A stretch of 10,793 nt of DNA. It comes from Verrucomicrobia subdivision 6 bacterium BACL9 MAG-120507-bin52 (GTDB lineage Bacteria; Verrucomicrobiota; Verrucomicrobiia; Methylacidiphilales; Verrucolacustridaceae). The stretch is taken from positions 1 through 10,793 of the forward strand of contig LIBO01000018.1 in assembly GCA_001438005.1 (NCBI GenBank), in the 5' to 3' direction. Position numbers and translations under genes: made by a program. The notes beneath the pieces were generated by a model that did not search any database, was not told the DNA's origin, and saw nothing but the letters and a program-made list of their open reading frames with translations. Shown here piece by piece: positions 6,813-10,793 of this stretch (positions are counted from its first letter, which is position 1; each line of letters begins with the position of its first letter).

Positions 6813-7967
6813 ATGGGTAGGATCGAAGGAGTGAAGTTTTTTCAATGGGCACTGGTCGGTTTTCTCATACTGGGAGGGGTATGGGCGGAGGAGGCACCCA
6901 AGGAGGAAAAAAAGGAGGAGGTGAAGTTGGATGCGGCGGAGCAGGTGAAGTTGGGTCGGGGAATGGCGTTTCAGGGGTTTGCGGCGGAGCAGCAGGAGGC
7001 GTGGGGTCCGGCGAGGGATTTGTATTCGGCCGCTCTGGTGAAAGCGCCGGAGATTCCGTGGATTTGGTTGCGAAGGGGATTTTGTGAAATCAAGTTGCAG
7101 GATGAGACGGCGGCACAGCAGGATTTCGCCAAAGCGGTCTCTTTGGGAATTTCAAAAGAGAAGTCGGATGCGGTGAACGATTTGCAGTTTTTGATTACGC
7201 TACGCTCGAAGGCCGGGCCGCTGGCGGAGTTTCGGGATGCGAAGGCCACGGTGGTCTTAGCCCGAAAATTGGTGGAGTTGGACCGAACGACCGACTTTGT
7301 TTTGCTGGAGGCGGCCTGTTTGGCGGAGTCGGAGCAGTATTTGCGGGCGCAGGAGCTTTTGTTGGGAAGGATCAAGGAGGTGGAGGATGGGGAGGAGAAG
7401 GCGAAGTTGCAGGCGGCGGTGGAGATGTTTCGGACCCAATCGAAATTTGGGCCGGCGCTGGAGGGTTTGGAGTTAGAGAAAGAGGGAAAGTACCTGGAGG
7501 CGATGGATCGGTACACGGTGGTGCTGGATCAAGCGCCCGAGACGGCGTGGGTGTTGGTGAGGCGAGCGTACTGTTTAGCCAAGACGGGGGATCCTTCGGG
7601 GGCGAAGGCGGATTTACGACGATCGATGCGGTTACTGCCGGAGACGGCGACGGATCGGATTACGGTGGCGTGGGCGAAGGCGAACTGCCCTTACCTAGAG
7701 TTTCGTGATGGGGCGGGTGCGGTTAGTTTGGCCAAGCGGGCGATTCAGGATGAGCCGTTAGTACAGACCTATTCGATTATGGCCTCGGGCTACGCGGAGA
7801 TGGGGGATTTTCGAAAAGCGCAGGAGACGGTGATGTTGGCCTTGAGCAAGAGCACGGCGGAATCGGAAAAGAGGGAGTTGAAGAGAAAGTTGGAGCTGTT
7901 TCGGGAGAAGAAACCGGAGATGGATGAGTGGGCTCCGAGGGCAACCGCGCGGGAACCTCGTTCGTAA
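6813..7967 (+). CDS. Exported tetratricopeptide-repeat protein with internal duplication
   Basis: A 384-residue protein of unknown specific role. Residues 1-25 form a Sec signal peptide: a short basic start, a hydrophobic core WALVGFLILGG, and a likely cleavage after VWA before an acidic, lysine-rich stretch (EEAPKEEKKEE). The mature part is made of TPR-like helix pairs. The arrangement repeats: residues ~45-212 and ~213-369 share the same order of landmarks, with KAPEIPW/QAPETAW (78 and 241), EFRDA/EFRDG (139 and 296), Y..AQE/F.KAQE and EMFR/ELFR (204 and 361). Such proteins usually scaffold protein-protein contacts in the periplasm or at the outer membrane. The ATG at 6813 has AGGA four bases upstream; GTG at 6831 is less likely because its purine-rich sequence abuts it. 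It lies 38 bp before the S9 peptidase and is probably cotranscribed with it. Confidence 0.85.
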   Translation: MGRIEGVKFFQWALVGFLILGGVWAEEAPKEEKKEEVKLDAAEQVKLGRGMAFQGFAAEQQEAWGPARDLYSAALVKAPEIPWIWLRRGFCEIKLQDETAAQQDFAKAVSLGISKEKSDAVNDLQFLITLRSKAGPLAEFRDAKATVVLARKLVELDRTTDFVLLEAACLAESEQYLRAQELLLGRIKEVEDGEEKAKLQAAVEMFRTQSKFGPALEGLELEKEGKYLEAMDRYTVVLDQAPETAWVLVRRAYCLAKTGDPSGAKADLRRSMRLLPETATDRITVAWAKANCPYLEFRDGAGAVSLAKRAIQDEPLVQTYSIMASGYAEMGDFRKAQETVMLALSKSTAESEKRELKRKLELFREKKPEMDEWAPRATAREPRS

Positions 7968-8005
7968 GGTTTGGTTGCGGAACGAATTTGGTTTAGTAAG
8001 GGAGG

Positions 8006-10069
8006 GTGTGGAAATCATGGATTGGCCAAGTGTTGGGGATGGGGCTCCTACTTTTTGGAGTCTCTTGTGGGGGAAAAGGTAAAGTGGCGAGCGATTTGAT
8101 CGATCGGGAGCTTTTCTTTGGCAATCCGGCGTTGGCCAGTCCGCAGGTATCGCCGGATGGGGAGTGGGTGGCTTTCATGAAGGAGCGGGAGGGAATTTTG
8201 AATCTGCATTTGGTGAAGTGGGGGGAGGGGCTCGAGCGGGCGCGGGCATTGACGGCGGAAAAGAGTCGGCCGCCGGCGGGGTTTAGTTGGACGCGGGATT
8301 CGCGCTACCTGCTAGTGGCGCAAGATTCGGGTGGGGATGAGAATTACCGATTACGGCGATTGGATTTAAGGGAGCCGGCGGATGCGGCGACGGGTTTGCC
8401 GGTCGCGCAGGAGTTACCGATTCGCAAGGGAGCGAGGGCGATGGTGATGGCACTGCCGAAGGGCAAGCCGAATGAGGCGCTGCTGCAAGTGAATGAGCGG
8501 GATGAGAAGTACTTTGATGTGGAAAGATTGGATATTGAAAAAATGGTGAGAACGCCGGTGTGGGAGAATCGGGAGGGTTGTGCGGACATCGTGGCGGATC
8601 TGGATGGGGTGGTGCGGTTGGCGACACGGATGACGAAGGATGGGGGAACGGAGCTGATGCGGGTGGAGGGGAAAAAGTTGTCCAAGCCGATTTTGAAGGT
8701 GAGTTGGCAGGAGGCGATGGGGGGATTTGCTTTTCGGAAGGGTGGCAAGACGGCCTATTTGGAGACGAATGTGGGGGAGGGAGATTTGTCGTATCTGGCG
8801 GAGATCGACCCGAGGAGTGGGACGTTGACGAAGTTGGAGTCGGATCCGTTGGGGCGGGTGGATTTATCGAGGGCGGCGTTTTCCCAAGCGACGGATGAGC
8901 TGGTTGGAACGGTGTACTTCGATGATCGCAAGAGGAATTACTGGAGGGACAAAGGATTTGAGGGGGATTTTCTTTTTCTAAAAAAGAGGTTTGCCCAGCA
9001 GGAGGTGGGGTTAGCGGATATGTCGGGGGATGATGGGCGGTGGTTAGTCTTAATCTCGGGCGACACGGATCCGGGGACGTACTATTTATTTGATCGGGCG
9101 AGTCGGATGGTATTGCTTTTTGGTTCGCTGCGGCCTGATCTGCCGAAGGAGAAGTTGGCTCCGATGATGCCGGTGCGGTATGCGTCGTCGGACGGGCTGG
9201 AGATTCCGGGGTATTTGACTTTGCCGTGCGGAAAAGAGGCGAAGAATCTGCCGTTGCTGGTGATGCCGCATGGGGGGCCGTGGGCGAGGGATTACTGGGG
9301 GTTTAACGGGACGGCGCAGTTTTTTGCCAACCGCGGGCTCGCGGTCCTGCAGCCGAACTTTCGGCAATCGACGGGGTATGGGAAAAAGTTTTACGCGGCG
9401 GGGAGACATGAGTGGGGGGACAAGATGCAGGATGATTTGACGTGGGGGGTGAGGGATTTGGTGAAGAAAGGGATCGTGGATGCCAAGAGGGTGGCGATTT
9501 ATGGGGGGAGTTATGGAGGGTACGCGGCGTTGGCGGGGTTGGCCTTTACGCCGGAGGTGTACGCGGCAGGGGCATCCTTTGTGGGACCTTCGAACCTGTT
9601 TACTTTGTTGAATTCGATTCCGCCGTATTGGGAGTCGGTGCGGCGGCAATTTGATTATTTTGTGGGGGATCCGAAGGATGCGGCGGATGAGGAGCGGATG
9701 CGGCGGCAATCCCCTTTATTTTCGGTGGAGAAGATGAGGGCGCCGTTGATGGTGGTCCAGGGGGCGAACGACCCGAGGGTGAAGCAGGCGGAATCGGACC
9801 AGATTGTGGAGGCGTATCGGAAAAGGGGGCAGGCGGTGGAATATTTGGTGGCGGCGGACGAGGGGCACGGGTTTGCCCGACCGGACAATCGGTTAGCGGC
9901 GATGTTGGCCTTGGAGAGATTTTTGCATCGGCACGTGGGCAGCGAATTGCAGAAAGGGGCACCGAAGTGGATGGAGGAGAAGTTGGAGAAGTTGACGAAG
10001 GGGGGGACGATCTCGGTCGAGGGGACAACAAAAAGCAAAACCCCATCAGGGAGCGCGGGCGGTGAATAA
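8006..10069 (+). CDS. S9-family (prolyl oligopeptidase-type) serine peptidase, putative lipoprotein
   Basis: A 687-residue peptidase of the prolyl oligopeptidase/acylaminoacyl-peptidase type, which cleaves short peptides. Residues ~30-390 are a beta-propeller built of WD-like blades (SPDGEWVAFMK, FSWTRDSRYLLVA), and ~392-645 are the alpha/beta-hydrolase domain. The catalytic triad is complete: Ser502 in GGSYGGY, Asp589 in ANDPRV, His621 in DEGHGF. The oxyanion-side motif PHGGPWARDYWG sits at 421-432. The N-terminus is hydrophobic and ends GVSC, compatible with a lipobox with Cys21 lipidated; Gly at -3 makes this less than certain. An in-frame TAA at 7997 rules out starts upstream. GTG at 8006 directly abuts AAGGGAGG, an unusually short spacing, so a slightly later start such as TTG or ATG near 8033-8039 cannot be excluded, though it would shorten the export signal. 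The last ~35 residues are lysine- and glycine-rich and low in complexity. Confidence 0.93.
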   Translation: MWKSWIGQVLGMGLLLFGVSCGGKGKVASDLIDRELFFGNPALASPQVSPDGEWVAFMKEREGILNLHLVKWGEGLERARALTAEKSRPPAGFSWTRDSRYLLVAQDSGGDENYRLRRLDLREPADAATGLPVAQELPIRKGARAMVMALPKGKPNEALLQVNERDEKYFDVERLDIEKMVRTPVWENREGCADIVADLDGVVRLATRMTKDGGTELMRVEGKKLSKPILKVSWQEAMGGFAFRKGGKTAYLETNVGEGDLSYLAEIDPRSGTLTKLESDPLGRVDLSRAAFSQATDELVGTVYFDDRKRNYWRDKGFEGDFLFLKKRFAQQEVGLADMSGDDGRWLVLISGDTDPGTYYLFDRASRMVLLFGSLRPDLPKEKLAPMMPVRYASSDGLEIPGYLTLPCGKEAKNLPLLVMPHGGPWARDYWGFNGTAQFFANRGLAVLQPNFRQSTGYGKKFYAAGRHEWGDKMQDDLTWGVRDLVKKGIVDAKRVAIYGGSYGGYAALAGLAFTPEVYAAGASFVGPSNLFTLLNSIPPYWESVRRQFDYFVGDPKDAADEERMRRQSPLFSVEKMRAPLMVVQGANDPRVKQAESDQIVEAYRKRGQAVEYLVAADEGHGFARPDNRLAAMLALERFLHRHVGSELQKGAPKWMEEKLEKLTKGGTISVEGTTKSKTPSGSAGGE

Positions 10070-10185
10070 GTTTTTGGGACATACCCAGTCGAGCAGATAA
10101 AGTTGCTAAAAAGTTATTCACAAGCAAATGTGATTACGGGGGACATTGCATTGTCTATTTGTGGGGATTCATTATTTTTAACTTA
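10070..10185. other. AT-richer spacer after the S9 peptidase gene
   Basis: Composition changes abruptly here from the G-rich coding sequence to AT-richer DNA. I see no gene and no clear terminator hairpin. It contains one exact DnaA-box match, TTATTCACA at 10114-10122, and a possible promoter at its right end. Confidence 0.5.
10146..10175 (+). promoter_or_regulatory. Possible promoter for the structured RNA
   Basis: TTGCAT (10146-10151) and CATTAT (10170-10175) are spaced 18 bp, a loose sigma-70-like pair that would start transcription near 10182, just before the first RNA helix. The matches are imperfect (three and four of six consensus bases), so this rests mainly on position. Confidence 0.25.
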
Positions 10186-10200
10186 GTTCATTGAAAGAAC

Positions 10201-10246
10201 AGAGTCTGATGGGGGAAACGAAAGTTTGCTCCCATTTGAAGGCTCT
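10201..10246 (+). other. GAAA-tetraloop hairpin within a second stem (RNA element)
   Basis: AGAGTC (10201-10206) pairs with GGCTCT (10241-10246). Inside it, 10209-10219 pairs with 10224-10235 through 11 base pairs, interrupted only by bulged G10228, and is closed by the loop GAAA (10220-10223). On the opposite strand the loop would be TTTC, so the + strand is the likely RNA. It is the first strong helix of the structured region. Confidence 0.65.
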
Positions 10247-10254
10247 CAGGATAG

Positions 10255-10270
10255 CTCCAGGTAACTGGAG
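10255..10270 (+). other. GTAA-tetraloop hairpin (RNA element)
   Basis: CTCCAG (10255-10260) and CTGGAG (10265-10270) form six perfect pairs around GTAA, a GNRA tetraloop. Such loops commonly dock into receptors in large folded RNAs. Confidence 0.65.
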
Positions 10271-10441
10271 AATGGTCGAGGAGGCTTGACTGCCTCGGCC
10301 CCCAGGTTGGATCACAAGTCCAGCAGGGGCATGTCTCACCAAATCCCGCGGCTGGGGTCGCACCCAGAAAAACATCGGCAGAGTTGGAGTGAAAGCGAAG
10401 GCGATGACGGTGTCCGTAGAATGCGAATTAGGGGTTTGCGA

Positions 10442-10478
10442 GGTTGGCAGCGATAACTAAAGAAGCCGCATGCTAACC
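10442..10478 (+). other. Eleven-base-pair bulged stem (RNA element)
   Basis: 10442-10452 pairs with 10467-10478 through eight pairs (one G-U), a bulged A at 10470, then three G-C pairs, around a 14-nt purine-rich loop. It ends the 5' half of the structured region. Confidence 0.55.
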
Positions 10479-10562
10479 AAGTCACGTTGGGGGGACGGTT
10501 TCGGTTCCCTTGGCGGACACAGTCGCTCCAAGAAAAGGGCGACGGTTGCTACTGTGAGAAGG

Positions 10563-10768
10563 TCAGGTGTTCGTGGTTGGTCTGGGTTGGGGGTCGTAAG
10601 ATCCTTGGTCCTAAGGTTTCCTCTATGCGGGGGAAACGCGAAAAGGGCTGACGACGGGCAAACGGAGATGGGAGATCAGGCCGGCAGGCTTGGTCAACTG
10701 CCCAGCTCCGAGTTCGGGGGGCGGACCCGAGAGGGACGTTGCCCGGCTACGAGGAAAAAGCAACCTGA
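10563..10768 (+). other. 3' RNA domain closed by a long-range stem
   Basis: TCAGGT (10563-10568) can pair with ACCTGA (10763-10768). Within it lie a stem 10616-10624/10629-10637 (nine pairs including G-U, ATGC loop) and a branched subdomain closed by 10655-10664 with 10737-10745 (nine pairs, bulged A10662). The subdomain holds hairpins 10683-10687/10698-10702 and 10714-10718/10726-10730. These pairings are read by eye and are mutually compatible, but the long-range ones need covariation support. Confidence 0.45.
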
Positions 10769-10793
10769 GAGGTAAGAAGCTAGACCCGTGGCA

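Larger units (their letters stand above)
10186..10787 (+). ncRNA. Large structured RNA candidate (possible OMEGA/HEARO RNA, otherwise unassigned)
   Basis: No credible protein is encoded here, but the + strand folds into one helix after another. Examples are 10201-10206/10241-10246 enclosing 10209-10219/10224-10235, an 11-bp stem with one bulged G and a GAAA loop; 10255-10260/10265-10270 with a GTAA loop; 10275-10281/10293-10299; 10298-10302/10326-10330 enclosing 10307-10311/10319-10323; 10352-10356/10363-10367; 10373-10377/10402-10406; 10423-10427/10435-10439; and 10442-10452/10467-10478 (11 bp, one bulged A). A second domain is closed by 10563-10568/10763-10768. GNRA loops and G-U pairs favour the + strand as the RNA. 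The family is not proven. An omega RNA (HEARO) upstream of an IscB/IsrB gene fits the position before a possible GTG start at 10788, although ~600 nt is long for that class. The 5' domains of a group II intron are the main alternative, but no GTGYG intron start is visible. Confidence 0.6.

Noticed and set aside
2576..10122. Replication origin based on DnaA boxes
   Set aside because: Only two single boxes 7.5 kb apart, with no cluster, no AT-rich unwinding element and no dnaA or dnaN nearby.
10178..10375. A 65-residue minus-strand open frame in the structured RNA region
   Set aside because: It crosses several perfect hairpins with GNRA loops on the + strand, has no recognised domain and no ribosome-binding site, so it is probably a by-product of the RNA.
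10470..10775. A 101-residue + strand open frame rich in Arg and Gly
   Set aside because: It overlaps the 3' RNA domain, resembles no family I know, and its composition follows from the G-rich stems.
10186..10793. rRNA, tmRNA or RNase P RNA
   Set aside because: None of the conserved sequences I would expect is present: no 16S start, no tmRNA ends, no RNase P core such as GAGGAAAGTC.
10186..10793. A definite group II intron
   Set aside because: No GTGYG 5' end and no visible reverse transcriptase or domain V within the window. CCTAAG (10610-10615) and TATG (10624-10627) recall the 11-nt tetraloop receptor but do not match it exactly. Kept only as an alternative.
1..10793. CRISPR array, tRNA gene or insertion sequence with terminal inverted repeats
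   Set aside because: I saw no regularly spaced repeats, no cloverleaf with a T-loop GTTCRA pattern in context, and no transposase gene.

Overview
The window looks like a chromosomal segment of a Gram-negative, type IV pilus-bearing bacterium with moderately high GC. Gram-negative character comes from a complete lpxA (lipid A synthesis), a putative lipoprotein and a Sec-exported TPR protein. The gene mix and divergent sequences would fit the Verrucomicrobiota/PVC group, but that placement is an inference; no rRNA or marker gene is present to settle it. The + strand is strikingly G-rich over nearly the whole window whichever strand the genes are on, so the two minus-strand genes have C-rich coding strands. 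This suggests a strongly skewed replichore with + as the leading strand.

Layout: (1) 4-786 lpxA (+), convergent with (2) 857-2566 polX (-), a full-length family-X DNA polymerase/PHP exonuclease. (3) 2651-6092 is a tightly coupled + strand operon of two PilT-type retraction ATPases and a TrpD-family phosphoribosyltransferase; both junctions are ATGA stop/start overlaps. (4) 6089-6706 (-) is a small metallo-beta-lactamase-fold hydrolase whose stop overlaps the trpD stop inside a single TTAA. (5) 6813-7967 (+) is a secreted TPR protein with an internal duplication, followed after 38 bp by (6) 8006-10069 (+), a putative lipoprotein S9-family serine peptidase. (7) 10070-10793 has no convincing protein gene. 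After about 115 bp of AT-richer spacer it becomes a dense succession of RNA-like helices reaching almost to the window end.

Functionally, the annotated genes are mostly housekeeping or envelope genes: lipid A acylation, gap-filling repair, pilus retraction, an aromatic amino-acid-type transferase, thioester/glyoxalase-type hydrolysis and peptide degradation in the envelope. The most interesting part is the last ~600 bases, a large structured RNA candidate on the + strand. It has GNRA-capped hairpins, long helices with single bulges and a long-range closing stem. It ends just before a GTG-GCA that could start a protein beyond the window. An OMEGA/HEARO-type RNA in front of an IscB/IsrB nuclease, the 5' part of a group II intron, or an undescribed large RNA are the explanations to separate. 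I can show the structure but not the family.
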